Assembly: GCF_029227915.1 (NCBI RefSeq)
Contig: NC_079879.1
Location: forward strand, 13,580,001 to 13,644,000
DNA length: 64,000 bases
Reading direction: 5' to 3'
Source of the DNA: Hydractinia symbiolongicarpus
Lineage: Eukaryota; Cnidaria; Hydrozoa; Anthoathecata; Hydractiniidae
How positions within the stretch are numbered: the first letter of the stretch is position 1; the number at the start of each line of letters is the position of its first letter. Position numbers and translations under genes: made by a program. The notes under the pieces were generated by a model that saw only the letters and a program-made list of their open reading frames with translations, ran no database searches and was not told the DNA's origin. Below are positions 47,320 to 60,336 of the stretch, one piece after another.

Positions 47320-47494
47320 TCTCTATTATAATAGCCGTATTCCGTCTGTCTGTCTCTGCGCGGACCTGCCGCTGAGTGACAATAATGTTACGGAAACACG
47401 AATATCAAATGCGATATATTTTTATCCACTTTGTTGCGGCGGGTTAATATAAAGGATGGGCGATCCCGTGGATTTTCCACGGGTTAACAAATGG
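47320..47494 (+). mobile_element. Mini-Helitron (plus orientation)
   Basis: It starts TCTCTATTATAATAGCC after a host A, has GTCTGTCTGTCTC near its 5' end, and ends with perfect hairpin CCCGTGGATTTTCCACGGG (47465-47483). The final CTAG is not intact (TTAACAAATGG follows), so the 3' end is mutated or a variant. Confidence 0.65.
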
Positions 47495-48259
47495 TTTTTT
47501 AATATTAGTCTAACCCACATATTTCTTTCTTTCTTTTCTTTTTGTCCTTAATGTCTCTTTAAAAGGCAGTATGCACAAATAAAATCTTTTTGTCTAAGCT
47601 GTTTAGATTGTTGGAATCATGATGATGTGAACAACAAGTTCTTAGTACGAAACACGTTAGGGCTTAAGTCATTGGTGTGAACTAAGCTTAAAAAAGAATA
47701 TCTGTATTTAGCTGCCAGCCACTATTTAAGTGAACAACAACGCTTTTCAATAGAGCATTATCCATCGACGTCAAGTGCCCTGAATTGTGTATGTGACAAT
47801 TGTATGTAATCTCATCCCTTTCTTCTGACAATTTTTAAAGGCAAATTGTGACTGACCACAATGCTTTAAAAATCTGATATAATAGGTAGCATAGGAAGTG
47901 GACACACGTTTCAGGTTAGCCAGGTAAGTAAAACTTTACACTGACAAAAGGACTAAAATAAACCTCAAACTAAGAAGCCAGGTGGTTTAAACAATTTCTG
48001 TTTAAAAGGAAGACACACCTAAAGTAATTTTTGCCGATGTCAGCATGTTATCCTCCTTTTACTAGACCTTTTTAAGCCATGGGCATTATAAATTTGTATT
48101 CCGAAGATACATAAAGGATAGAGTAAAATAGCTATTAATAAAATTTACAGATTTTTCAAAATCACAAGATCCAAAAAGCACTAAAATTATTTCTTTTTAA
48201 CTACATTATTTTCTTTGTATTAAAATTATACAGATTCCTAGCAACATATTTTTAGATTA

Positions 48260-48469
48260 CTAGTCACTTACCCATAGAAAAATCCATGTGGATTCACCTG
48301 TCACTAATAGCAGCTACCAGCTTTGACTCACTGACAACAAGTTGAGTATTATAATACAGAACTTGTTAGACCATGAAAAATTCCATGAACTGGATGCAAT
48401 TTGTGGTTTCGTAGCATTACATTTTTCTTGTGGACAGACGGAATATATACGTTATTATTAATATAGAGA
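48260..48469 (-). mobile_element. Head-to-tail dimer of mini-Helitrons
   Basis: Minus-strand unit A spans 48260-48360 (3' CTAG at 48260, hairpin near 48275, 5' TCTGTATTATAATACTC). Unit B spans about 48361-48469: its 3' end is degraded (ACTTGTTAG with hairpin CCATGAAAAATTCCATG) and its 5' end is TCTCTATATTAATAATAACG before host A. The junction leaves no spacer, as in the 29.8-kb array. Confidence 0.6.
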
Positions 48470-48475
48470 TGCAAG

Positions 48476-49586
48476 CCATTTCGTGAGAGTTTAGGTAGGT
48501 GTGCAGTGAATCGGCATATTATACTAAGATTTAACAAAGTTTACAGCCAGAAATTTGACTTTGTAACTACTTGTGGGACAAACAATATTCAATGTAAATT
48601 AAATTACGGAAAGTTGAAGCATGGCTACTAACGATAATTAACATTTCAATACTAAGAATGGATCATGAAATTCCTTACTAAAATAATATTCTGTTACTAT
48701 TAAATTTTTTTTTTTATTTTTTATTTATTTTTTTGTAGTTAATTTTAAACTTTACTTCCTTAACAGACGATTAAAGCTTGAATTATAAAATCACAAAAAC
48801 GCTACCGAATGGAACATATAAATATTTTCCATATTCCTTTAACAAATGACACAAATAACACAAATTTAAAGTTTTTTCAAAAGAGCCCAATTCCTTATGA
48901 CCTTACTTCACTTACGTGTTTTATTTTTTTGTCTCAATAACGATTCCCTCACTCTCTCTAAAACACGATTCTGGAGATCAATTTTTCTTTTGCATTGAAT
49001 GTTATTCTAATCTTTTATATCTTTGCAATCACATTGAGCATATTGAAATGATTTGCTTCTGGTAATAGAGCAGTATGGCAGGTATCATTTTTAGGTGTTA
49101 TTAAAATGTATTTCGCAAGCTAGTGCCCAGGACTTATTCTTTCTTTTCTTTTTTATATTTGCTACTTTAACACAACAGGTGGCCACAAAAAATGTGAGAA
49201 AAAATATCAAAAATACAATTAATAAGACATGAGAAACTTTGTCCTCTCCATTACTGCCATTCATTTTATTATGCACACTATGATTGGTAAGATGAAAATG
49301 GATAAAAAAATTCTTCTGTACATCGTTGTTACAGACGATCTGTAATAACTCATTATTTTGTTTCTTATTATGCATTTTAAGTACGCAGTTTTCTACATAC
49401 ATGAAAAAATTTAAGTTAACAACAAGGGTTGTAATTTTCTGACTTCATATTTCGCTTTTTTCGTAATTTAGATAATTTCAGAAAGCTATCGCTGACATAA
49501 ATAAAAAAAAATTTGCATGTGCGATTAATCGCACACCTAAACGAATCTGTGCGTGTGCGTGCGATCGCACACCTCTCACGAAATGG
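48476..49586. mobile_element. ~1.1-kb element with CCATTTCGTGAGAG inverted ends
   Basis: The left end CCATTTCGTGAGAG is repeated in inverse at 49573-49586. Inside both ends a TTTAGGTGTGCGATTAATCG-type sequence follows. A related arm lies in inverse at 49868-49945. No transposase frame is recognisable, and the flanks show no clear target duplication, so the limits are tentative. Confidence 0.45.
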
Positions 49587-49763
49587 TCTGGAGATGGCTA
49601 ATTATTGCAGTCTGCTGTTTAAATTTGCTACATATATCAAAATGCACATAACCATTGATCTCAATACAAAATCAAAACATTAGGTCACACAAAAGTAATC
49701 CATAAACACATTGTCTAAATCAAATTCTGTCGAATTTCCATGTTATATAGCTTAAACCAACCA

Positions 49764-49796
49764 GGGCACAATATTTAGGACCTAAATATTGTGCCC
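49764..49796. repeat. Perfect palindrome, 16-bp arms
   Basis: GGGCACAATATTTAGG, one base, CCTAAATATTGTGCCC. Outside it ACCAACC and GGTTATAG extend the pairing imperfectly, suggesting a small foldback element. Confidence 0.85.
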
Positions 49797-50969
49797 TTTT
49801 TGGTTATAGGTTATATTAAGGTTACCTCCATCTGAAAAAAAACTTTTTCTTATATGGCAGTCCTTTTCAGGAGAGGCGTGCGATCGCACGCGCACACCTT
49901 GGCACACACCTAAATCGTTTTAGGCTAGTGATTAATTGCACACCTGAAAAATAAATATTGAGTTTTCAAAATCAACCTATAGAATCCATTTTGTAGCGTG
50001 CGATGACAGCCCTCTAAATAATTTTTGGAGACTTGTCAGACAAACGTCCGATAGATTTTCATATTGGTCAGACACTTTTAGATCTCAGCAATTATTGAAT
50101 AGTCCTGGTCCTTTTAATCCACGAGCAAGCTTATTAATAGCCAACCTGACCATCCTAGCTAATTCACCGACTCCTGACCTAGTTAAAAGAACTACGTAGG
50201 CATAAATCTCTTTTGCCTGGCCCCTTTGTCGTTGGTAACCAGGTCTTACCAAGAAATCCAGCCATGCGGTTCTTAACTAATGCGGAGGTGAATGCCGATG
50301 GATCACGGATGAAGCAAGTCTGCAAAACTGCACATACAGGCGGAATAGACATTTTATTATGAATTTAATTGTAGATAATTTCTTTATTTGATAAAACAAT
50401 CGGAAACCATAGCAGGTCCGAATTTAATGGACTTTTTCTTTATGCCTGTAAAAACGAAACCCATGTGCGGTATAATTTTTTTCTGTAAAAATTTTTGTTA
50501 AGGTGTAGCTGAACTTTCTGAATGAATTTTGAAGTTTTATTTAAGCCACTTGGATAATGATTTTTTTAATTTGAAAACAAAGCATATTTTTGCCTATTTG
50601 CTTGTGATGACCTAAAAAATACACAGTAAATATAAAAATGACAGTATAGTCATGCATACTATTTCAGACATGTAGAAAAGGAAGTTAAGATTGAGAGTCG
50701 CTATACCAGTGTCTACTCGATCATCGTGTTTGGGGTTCAAATATTCCTGAAAAAGACTGAAATTGTAGATAATCTCTAATGTCTGTGACTGAAAATACCA
50801 AACTAGGCCAAAATTCAGCTTTCCAAAGGACGTTTTTTTTCCTCCTAAAGAATGTGCAAATTCAAAAAATAAGTCTAATTTTTTAATCAGCTCTTTAAAC
50901 AATATTAAATTACCCCAACCAATGTCAACGATTTTATTAAATCTAGTGAAGCCTATACGGGCAACCAAG

Positions 50970-52070
50970 ATGGCGGAAGGCACGATTCTTAACAGAGAAA
51001 TTTACGAACGAAATGATGAAATAAAATTGCCATTTAGCGGCAGAGAGCTGTGTGAAGGTTTGTTGGAAGATATAAACAATATATACTCTAAATGTAACAG
51101 TGGACGATTTTAAGTCACCAAGCATCATATCAACCAAAAAAATATTTGTAAAGAGACCCAACATAGAGAAAAAGATTGATACGACTGGTGAAGACGAAAT
51201 ATTTAAAGATCCTGGAATTACAAATTTTCAATCTGCGTTTATATCCCATCTACTATCGGAGATTGAATTTATGAGACAAGAGCTAACGGAGAAAGATAGA
51301 GTAATCGAACATCTAATTGGGAAGCAGAATTTCCAGGGTGAATCTCAAAAAAAAAAAAAATTTTGAAACGTAAACATCTCTCATACATTTCAACGTAACC
51401 ATGGCAACGAACAAAAACTAACAAAAAACTTAGAATCAAATTCAGTTAATTCTCAAGACAATAGACCACTTCAAACGCATAACAAAGGTAATCATACAAG
51501 TGACAATAAAATTAATAATTACAACAAAACTAAAACTAAAACTGTTACTGTCAATAATGATCAACGTAAAATGGAGAATTCCCCAGTAATTGAAAAAAAA
51601 CGAGTGGTAGTAATAGGCGATTCCATTATTAAAGATTTGGCACCGAGAGGGATTTGAGGTTAGATGTCATCCTGGCGCTACTACGGAAGATATTATCGAT
51701 CACGTAAAACCAACAGTGCGAAAAAAACCAAATGTTGTGATTCTCCATATTGGAACGAACGATATCACGAACAATATAAATACCAAAAAAAAACTGAAAG
51801 CAGTAGTAAATACAATACGTGAAATTGATGTAAATCACGAAATTTTAACTTATGATTTCTGACATTGTAGTTAGAAAAGATGGTAATCATGGCGAGCTTA
51901 TTAACAAAAGGAATGAATGGTTGGAAAATTACTGTGGTAACACAGGTATGATATTTATTAATAACTCTAACATTGATGAAAGAGGGTTAAACTTAAGTAA
52001 ACTTCATTTAAACAAAACTGGGTCATCAATTTTAGCAAATAATATTATAAAAGGTTTAAATCAATTATGA
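50970..52070 (+). pseudogene. LINE ORF1 with SGNH-type esterase domain, frameshifted
   Basis: The ATG at 50970 has a good context (AAGATGG) and opens MAEGTILNREIYERNDEIKL. A coiled-coil-like segment follows at 51240-51340. The second half is an SGNH hydrolase: block I VVVIGDSIIKD, GTND near 51760 and the His block LHLNKTG near 52006. Frameshifts occur near 51095, 51365, 51645 and 51850. ORF1 esterase domains are known from CR1-group LINEs, where they may aid membrane or lipid interactions. Confidence 0.75.
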
Positions 52071-52145
52071 TTAGAAAGTTTTAATGATACTGCTAACCGT
52101 CTTGAATCTGAAGAGCTGAGCACTACTAATTCAAGCCAAAATGTT

Positions 52146-54987
52146 TTGAAGGGTAGGCGTCTTAAGAATCACAAGAATATTATTTTCTCTTATCTGAACA
52201 TAAATTCTATCCGTAATAAATTTCAAGGTTATAGTGACATGGTTAGTGGTAATGTTGACATTGTGTGCATAGCGGAAACGAAAATAGATGAGTCTTTCCC
52301 GACAGCTCAGTTTTTAATGAACGGATATCACAAACCATATCGTCTTGATATTAGTAATAGAAGTGGTGGGCTTCTAGCATATCTGAAGTCTTCTTTACCA
52401 ACTGATTTTCAAGCAATACCTTTTGAACTGAATCTTAGAAAGGAAAAGTGGCTTGTAATAAGTATTTATAAATATCCGAATCAAGACAATGAATTATTTT
52501 TAGATAATCTTTCAAGTATGATAGATCACTATTCTGTGACCTATGATAATTATCTAGTGATGGGTGATTTTAACCTTGAGACTAAAAAAGATAAAATGGT
52601 TGATTTTATGAACTCTCACAATTTGGTTAATCTCATTAAGGGCAACACATGTTTTAAGGGTTCGGGTTCTTGCATTGATTTACTCCTCACAAATCGCAAA
52701 TTCTGCTTTAAATTTACAAATTCATACGAAACAGGTTTCAGTGATTGTCATCACATGATATATACTATTCTTAAATCTACCTTCGAAAAGGAGGAACCAA
52801 AAATTATTAATTATCGAAGCTATAAAAGCTTTATTAAAGAAAATTTTCAGGTTGAACTACAAAATGCTTTAAAGAATAATGTAGATAAATGGGAAACCTT
52901 TCAAGAAACATTGGTAAATGTACTGATCAAACACGCTCCAAGAAAGAAAAAGGTCATACGAGGAAACCAAAAGCCCCACTTCAATAAAAATCTTCGTAAG
53001 GCGATAATGAAACGTTCTATGCTAAAACGACGGGCAATTAAAACTGGAAAGCCAGAAGACGTATCCATCTACAAAAGACACCGAAACTACGTCACTAAAC
53101 TTAACATAGAAATTAAAACAGAATTTATGAATAAACTCCCCATTAAGAAAAATACAAAACCTTTTTGGGTGGTATGTAAACCTTATTTTTCAAATAAGCA
53201 TGCAGCTGGAAACAGCAGCAATATTATTTTAATTGAACAAGGAAACATTATGACTAAATCAAATGATATTGCAAAAACATTTAATTGTTACTTTGGAAAT
53301 ATTGTAAGTTCTTTAAATTTATACAACTGGCTGGGTGAAAACTTTGAGGATGACCTTGACATAATAGATAACATAATTAACAAATTTAAATTTCATCCAA
53401 GCGTCCTGGCCATTAAACAAAATACAATAATTAATGGAATCTTTACTTTTAAAAAAGTAACATTAGATGACATTAAAAGGACTATTAAAAACTTACCTAC
53501 AAACAAAGCTTCTAGTGGGGAAATTCCCGTTAAAATTCTTAAAGAAAGTGAGGGTGCTTTTAAACAACTACTCAATTGCATCAACAAATCGTTTGATAAT
53601 AATGAATTCCCAGACATATTGAAAGAGGCTGATGTATCACCTGTACATAAGAAAGGTGACACCACGGATAAAAAAATTACCGACCTATAAGTGTTTTACC
53701 ATTACTATCTAAGGTATTCGAAAAATTAATCTATGAACAACTTAATACGTACATACAACAGTATCTACACAAATTACTATGCGGATTCAGGAAATCACAT
53801 TCAACTCAACACGCTTTATATAGATTAATTCAAGCATGGCAAAAAGAACTTGACAATGGTGGTTTTGTAGGGTCAGTACTAATGGACCTTTCTAAAGCTT
53901 ATGACTGCCTATCACACGATCTCCTGATTGCAAAGTTTGCTGCTTACGGTATCAGCACAAATAGTCTAAAATTACTTTTAAATTATCTCACGTCCCGTAA
54001 ACAAAGAGTTAAAATAGGCTCATCATTTAGTGAATGGCTTGAGATTATTTGTGGTGTCCCCCAATGTTCCATTTTAGGACCACTCCTATTAAACATCTTT
54101 ATTAATGATTTGTTTTTTGTTATTGTAGAATCAGAGGTATGTAATTTTGCCGAGGACAATACATTGTATGCATGTGGTTTGAAGTTGGCTACTGTACTAA
54201 ATTCATTAACTGTTGATACACAAAATATGCTACATTGGTTTAAAATCAACTCACTAAAAGCCAACCCAACCAAATTTCAATTTATAATACTAGGTAAAAA
54301 AACAAGAGATAAAATCACTCTACCACTTGAATCAGTTACTTTAAATGAGTCTGACCACGTTACACTCCTAGGTATTCAAATTGACAATAAATTAAACTTC
54401 AATCAACATATAAACAACTTGTACTCAAAGCCAAATTTTAAACTTCATGCATTACGAAGACTTACGACCTTATTTATCGCAACCCAAAGCAAAAATACTC
54501 AGCTCAAGCTTTATACAGAGTCAATTTAACTATGCACCCCTTATTTGGATGTTCTGCAGTAAAACTGCATATAGTAAAATAGAGCGAGTACATTATAAAA
54601 CATTGAAGGTTGTATACGATATAGTGAAAGCTGACTATATTGACATTCTAGAAAAATACAAGGACAAATCCATCCACCATAGCCACTTAAAAACTTTAGC
54701 AATAGAGTTGTTTAAAAGCATAAAGAATCTGAACCCTGAATTCATGTGGTGCCTATTTAGTTTTAACACATACCAATGTGAGCATAACCTCCGGAGGCCC
54801 TTCCTTGACTTTACGTAAAGTTAAAACCACTACCTATGGTACAAATTCCATCTTGTATCAAAGTTGTTGGATATGGAATAATCTTCCCCGTGAAATTAAA
54901 AATAGTTCAACCATTGAAGAGTTCACGGTTAAATTAGCCTGCCAGGATTCTATTTTATGTAATTGTAAAATATGTAAAAAAAATTGA
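52146..54987 (+). pseudogene. LINE ORF2: AP endonuclease plus reverse transcriptase, inactive
   Basis: The first 514 codons hold the endonuclease: SYLNINSIRNKF, AETKIDES (catalytic Glu), GDFNLE, CIDLLLTNRK and GFSDCHH. The RT follows after a frameshift near 53690: FRKSHSTQHAL, DLSKAYDCLSHDLL, GVPQCSILGP and FAEDNTLY. Relative to the usual PQGS and FADD, the second and third of these boxes carry Gly-to-Cys and Asp-to-Glu changes, so activity is doubtful. A further frameshift near 54440 and one near 54800 precede a C-termin al Cys cluster (CNCKICK). Confidence 0.88.
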
Positions 54988-55159
54988 TGAAAAAAAAAAA
55001 GTGTAAAATATGAATTGTAAACTTTAATTTATCTTTGCCCAGAATGTTATTTTTCATTGTTATTATTATTATTATTTGTTACGTTAGTTGGTTTTTATTA
55101 GCGAAAGCTATCGTTAAATAAAGAAACATACATACATACATACATACATACATAAGTTT

Positions 55160-55366
55160 GAGGCCAAACAACTATGAAACAAGTGAAAATAATTGACGTT
55201 ATCTCCTGTGTGGGTAACTAGGGACCACCTGATCCTATACATTTTTCTTGATCAGTGTTTTAATCTTTATTTATGCACTGCTAACGTCATCAAAACTTCT
55301 AAAACAACTTAATTTTTTCCATTTTTTTTTTGCCTAAGAAGATTTTCCTAAGGGTTTATCGACTTA
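55160..55366 (+). mobile_element. Degraded Helitron 3' part
   Basis: Plus-strand sequence resembling the reverse of the 29.8-kb units: GGTAACTAGGGACCACC, CTTGATCAGTGTTTTAATC, then a decayed hairpin and TTTATCGACTTA in place of TTATCGACTAG. It starts right after the LINE tail, so it is probably the older insertion target. Confidence 0.55.
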
Positions 55367-55369
55367 GAA

Positions 55370-58300
55370 ATGTTGCATTTTTTTTGTTGCTATTTTATGC
55401 AATGTGCTACCTTCGGCAGTAATGGTGACCTTCCTCTCCAAAATAATCTAATTTAGTGGATGTGAGAAAAATGTAAGGACATGTTCAAAAAACAAAGGCA
55501 GGATTTTGGTCAATTGTGAACATTGGTATAACATGTTATATTTTTATCTTTGTAACTGATTTGATATTTCCAATAAGAATTTTGTATACATACTTAAAAA
55601 ATAGAATAACAAAATTTTGTAACAGTGAAGTTCCCATCATTGTAGTTTGTGTACACTATGAGATATAGCTTTATAAACTTAAACAAGAGAAATGATAAAA
55701 AAGTAACAATTGTATTTTTTTAAAAATGATAAAAAGCTCTATAAATGTTTGAAAATTTATTTTTAAAACTTGTAACTTGGTACAGGCATAATTTTGATAA
55801 ATACGATCACAATTTCTCAGTTACTTTTATGAAGCAAGCAAAATGATAAATCCGTAACCGAAAACATTATAAAATGTTAGGTTTTTATCTGAAGATTGCA
55901 ATTGTTTATTTTTTTTTGATTTGGAACATAAATCAATAAAAAAAACAACAGTTTCAACATTATGCTACAACATGAAATAAAAATTATTCATAATTGAACA
56001 CAAAAAATGATAAATATGTAAGTAAAAAAAAGTTATTGTTCTATACCCTACATTAAATATGTTACTTTATTGATCAATAATTTCGTGAAGAAATGGTTCT
56101 AGAAAGTCATTTTTTTTTAAGAAATTAACTGGGTAGGCTTTAAAAAAGGTTTTTTAAGAATAAATATTGGTGATAAACCTGTAACATTATGTGTAATTGA
56201 TAAAAATGTAACATTGATTGCATTCTCAGTTACTTATTTTTCTGTATATTGATACAGATGAAAATTTAGGAAAAATCTTCTTTCTTACTAAGTTGCTGAA
56301 CCTAAAAGACAATCCTGGGTGTCGATGGCATTTATCATTTGCAACCTGGCAACCAATTTTTATGAAGAGGAAAGGAAAATCAGCTGTCAGAATTAGTTGA
56401 ATATATGTCTGTTATATATTTCTTATGCATTAGTTATATTACTCTTTTATCCCAATACAATCTTCTAGTTTTCTTCTGATTTAAAAAAAAATTGGTAGCT
56501 CAAGGAATAGAATTAAAGTCGCGTAATCACCCTGTAGGCAACCTTTTATAGAGGTGCCTATTTTATTGTAAAAATTGAAAGATATACATAAGAAAACATT
56601 ATCCTGAAAATTTTATTGAAAACTGACAACCAGAACATGTTCAAATATTTCATAGAAATAACAAACTCACCTCAATTTCTATTCACCTACAGAACCGCCA
56701 TTGCATTTCATTGCACGAATCATGCGATAATAAACGAACGGCAAAATCAATCACATGGTTACTGGATTCATGTCATTACAGAAAAAATAATGAAGGAGGG
56801 AGAGTATCCGTAGCTGTGTTTCCACAAATTTCAGAACATGATAAATCAGATAAATCAATCGAAGTTTCTGTGTTATTCTTTATTATTTAAACATTTTACA
56901 GGCACAGTCAGGAAAATTTACTCCCGAGAGCGCTAAATCGCTCACGTAAATTAATCTGCGTGAAGGATCCACGTGCGATCACAAAAGCTTCTGCAAATTA
57001 GTTTGCGTGAGTGGTCAATGAAACAAAAAGTTACGACATGCACATGCTTGATCTGTAAAATAAAACTAAAAATAATCCAGTCGTCGCTGATCAAAAATAT
57101 CAACAAAAATACTCGATTGAGAGCCCTTAAAATTAGAATTTTTTTATGTCGGCGATAAAACGACGTGAGATTTGCGTCGGCATTGTGTCGGCAATATTTT
57201 TTTGTAGTGAAATTGTGCAGCTGGCAATATCTTTCGTCATTCAACTTTTATTAGGGCTAGACCTCTCATAAATTTGATGCACTGATCTCCTAAGACGATG
57301 ACAAATGAAAATGGAGTGCAAGTCTTAATGATATACCTTCTGGATGGTGAACTTCGTTAGGTTAATAGTTCACTGCCAACTGACTTTTTATGTTTCTAGA
57401 TGAACTTATTAGGTTAGGGTATCATTAGGTTGTATATCGCAGAAGTTGCCAGTGACATGCTTGTCACCGGCACAGTTTAACATGAAGAACACGATGATGT
57501 GTTGGCAGATTTGCTATATTTTTAAAACTTTATTCAACATGTTTTTTCTTTGGTATACATCACGAGAACATTCGTCTGAAAGCTGTATTAAGGTACAGGG
57601 CACCTAACTTCTCCCATGTTCTAGTTATATTTAACTTGCATGGGTGCGCACTCTTCTCGCAGTATTCTCTGTGACTATGAAGGTCGGACTGACTTGTGGC
57701 ATGGTTCCAAATGGTCTTCCGTCTTTCGTTTGAGTCTCAGTGTAATGCACCAGCCGAGCATAAGAGTGTCAGCATGAAGGAAAGGAGCCGACCTTAATGT
57801 TCTCTTTACCTCATGTTCTTCATAATAACATGATCGTTCTTCATAAGCTTTGTGTTTTTGGTGGCGCTTATTTAGTAGATTCTCTTAAAATGTGGCAAAT
57901 ATCGCAGGATCTCTAGAAAATTCTGATAAATAGTCTCTTATGTGAGCGATAAATCGCTCGCGTAAACTTCTTTGCGCGTGCGATCGCACGGGTCTCCTGA
58001 CCAGGCCTGATTTTAACTTACTGAAATCAGACTTCTTTGCAACACTGACCACTTCTTGTTGTTGTTTCTGAGGACAGCTTCGCCTCACTAGCTGTCTTAC
58101 TTTTGATTAGACAGTTAGTTGTTTCCTTATGGAGACATTATCAGATCTAGACAATTAGAATACCTAAATTTTAAGAATTTCCCCTTTCATACTCTAAATT
58201 TAATTATCTCCATAGTGTTTCAACTATCTAAAACTATAACTGAGCATTCTCCCCCGTTGGGTTTTTTGGCTTATAATATGCAGTAATCCCGGTCATGCTA

Positions 58301-59130
58301 ATAAAAAAAGAAAGAGCGTGATAAGCATAATTATCATAATTAATAATCACGAGGCATGCAATGCTGTGATTTTATCGAACTCCATCTCAGGGCTCATTTA
58401 AAGCTAAGGCCGTTTGTTTACCTATGGTTTCACACAAACATTTTGCGATGGCCTGCTTATTAGACAAGAATAAGAGATCAACAAGATTGTTAAATATGGT
58501 GGCTGGAAAACAACAACAATAAATTTAAGATATTAAAGTACCATTATTTCCATTTCTAGTATGTTTTACATCCTCAAATTTTCAGGAAAGTCATAACTCT
58601 TGAACTTTGAAATAAATAAATAAAATGTATATGCTAATATTATAATTAAGTAACAAGGTTACTTTTTTGTCAAATTCCTTGCGTAGGTTGGAAGAAAAAA
58701 TAGTGCATCAGATTTGTTACATGATTATCATTTTTTATACAAAGTTTCATGGAAATCAAGGAAATAATTTCAAGTTATACTTAAAAGATCAAATGTGGCA
58801 TTTTTTGAATGTTCACATCCTTGCCTATGTTTTTTGAACATGTCCGTAAACCAATGACAAATACCAAGTTATGAACAAATATGTTTATTCAGAGCTTTTG
58901 CAAAATTTATTGAATAACCCACTGTTGTTGTACAGAACGTGTTTGTTCAAATGCAAAGCCTTTTTTCTTTTTCCAATAAAAATTATTCATAGATCAAAAG
59001 TGAAAGTTAACAATACTTTCCTGTATATACTGACATCAGACAAGGTAAATAGTGTAAAAAGATTCTAAGGTTTCTGTTGGAAAAAGGTAGGTATAACAAT
59101 ATGATTATTATGCCAAGATTGTAGTACTCA
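55370..59130. other. No gene recognised
   Basis: AT-rich, with no coding-like frame. Related palindromic stretches GAGCGCTAAATCGCTCACG (near 56930) and GAGCGATAAATCGCTCGCG (near 57945) lie about 1 kb apart in the same orientation and resemble those at 49.5-49.9 kb. Confidence 0.45.
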
Positions 59131-59139
59131 TCCCTTTTG

Positions 59140-59837
59140 CAGTACATGATCATTCCCTGATCGAGTGACTGTCCCTCAATTGGGGTAAATCACCCGATCG
59201 AGTGAGTGCGCAACCACCCGATCGGGAGAGACTTACCTGAATCAGGTGAGTATTTTTCTTGCTTAAAATTGCTTTTTTAAAGGGCAAGCCGCTGGCCAAA
59301 AGTGCAATATAATTTCTGTTTACATAAGTTTTAAACTTATTTTGTGCCGTTTCACCGATTAAAAAAAATTCACCGTGCCGTTCCAATGCTATTGATGATT
59401 TCTTGAGTTGGATTGACTACATGGTGCATATTTTCAGTCTAGGTTGCAAATGTTGTGCCTCTGAAGCTCATTTTGGTTGTCTTATAGACATGTGCTTGGA
59501 ATTACTTTAGTAAGAAGCCAGTATAGCAAGCTATATAAAGAAAAATGTGCATATTTTTTATCATATCTGACACAAAGTATAGTAGAGAAATATTGATATC
59601 TTTAATGTAGCTAGTTAGCTGTCTCTAGAGCTTAAGCTGACTAGATGCTAGGCAAAAACTAAGTCTCTCCCAAGCACCTTCGGTTTGTTTATGTATTTAG
59701 CTAGCTAAAAATTTACCGCCAGTTATGACTCACTCAATCGAGTGGTCATGAAAAATTGCCACCAGTGCCGACTCACTCGATCGAGTGGTTAACTCAATCG
59801 GGGGACACTCACCCGATCGGGGAAAGATCCTGCACTG
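59140..59837. mobile_element. MITE with ~70-bp inverted ends and TTTTG target repeat
   Basis: The left end CAGTACATGATCATTCCC and the inverse of the right end CAGTGCAGGATCTTTCCCC align for about 70 bp, including several CGATCG-centred palindromes (CACCCGATCGAGTGAGT). TTTTG flanks both ends directly. The CAGTG start resembles hAT-type ends, though hAT usually duplicates 8 bp. No coding capacity. Confidence 0.7.
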
Positions 59838-59903
59838 TTTTGCATCTAAACAAGCATAGTTTTTTTAAGATGCTAACTATACAGTTCGGGAGATGATACT
59901 ATA

Positions 59904-60268
59904 AGGGAAACAGTTTCCCATGTTTTATAGGGAAATTCCCATGTCAAATAGGGAAATGGTTTCCCATATAGGAAACTGTTTCCTAAACTAATTTTTTTGA
60001 TTTTAATTTGGGTTTCCCTTTTGGGAAACTGTTACCCATTCTCAGAACCATTTTACGGAATTGCGGAAAGAGGCTACGATAATTTTTTTCCATCGGTAGA
60101 AATTTGTGGGAAAATATTCCCTTTCTATTAGTTAAAAATTTTTAGTGCGCTTCTTAACCAGCTCGTGCGCAGATTCCTTTTTATTTTGGTGGTTTCCCCA
60201 ATGGGAAACCATTTCCATATTTCTGGCCTGTTTAGGGTAACGATTTCCCATGGGAAACCGTTTTCCAG
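59904..60268. repeat. Cluster of GGGAAAC/GTTTCCC palindromes
   Basis: At least seven copies of GGGAAAC or GTTTCCC arranged in palindromic pairs (GGGAAACAGTTTCCC, TTTCCCATGGGAAACCG, TTTCCCTTTTGGGAAACTG). It could be a foldback element with subterminal repeats. Confidence 0.7.
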
Positions 60269-60336
60269 ATGGGTAGTGGTTAGGGTTAGGGTCAACTCCT
60301 GAACTGCTATAATCTGGGTTAGCAAAGAGGGTGCCT

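Larger units (their letters stand above)
50950..55154 (+). mobile_element. CR1/L2-like LINE, near full length
   Basis: A non-LTR retrotransposon with an ORF1 carrying an esterase-like domain, an ORF2 with AP-endonuclease and reverse transcriptase, and a short tandem (ACAT)n tail at 55126-55154 instead of poly(A), as is usual in the CR1/L2 group. The 5' limit is set at the start context of ORF1. It lies upstream of XPO7 in opposite orientation. Confidence 0.88.

Noticed and set aside
50612-50983. 123-codon minus-strand frame beginning MPSAILVARIGFTRF
   Set aside because: Its start is antisense to the LINE ORF1 start region, and the rest has no domain or codon pattern suggesting a gene.
60270-60292. 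Telomere-like GGTTAGGGTTAGGG
   Set aside because: Only two units within a repeat cluster; too short to suggest an interstitial telomere.
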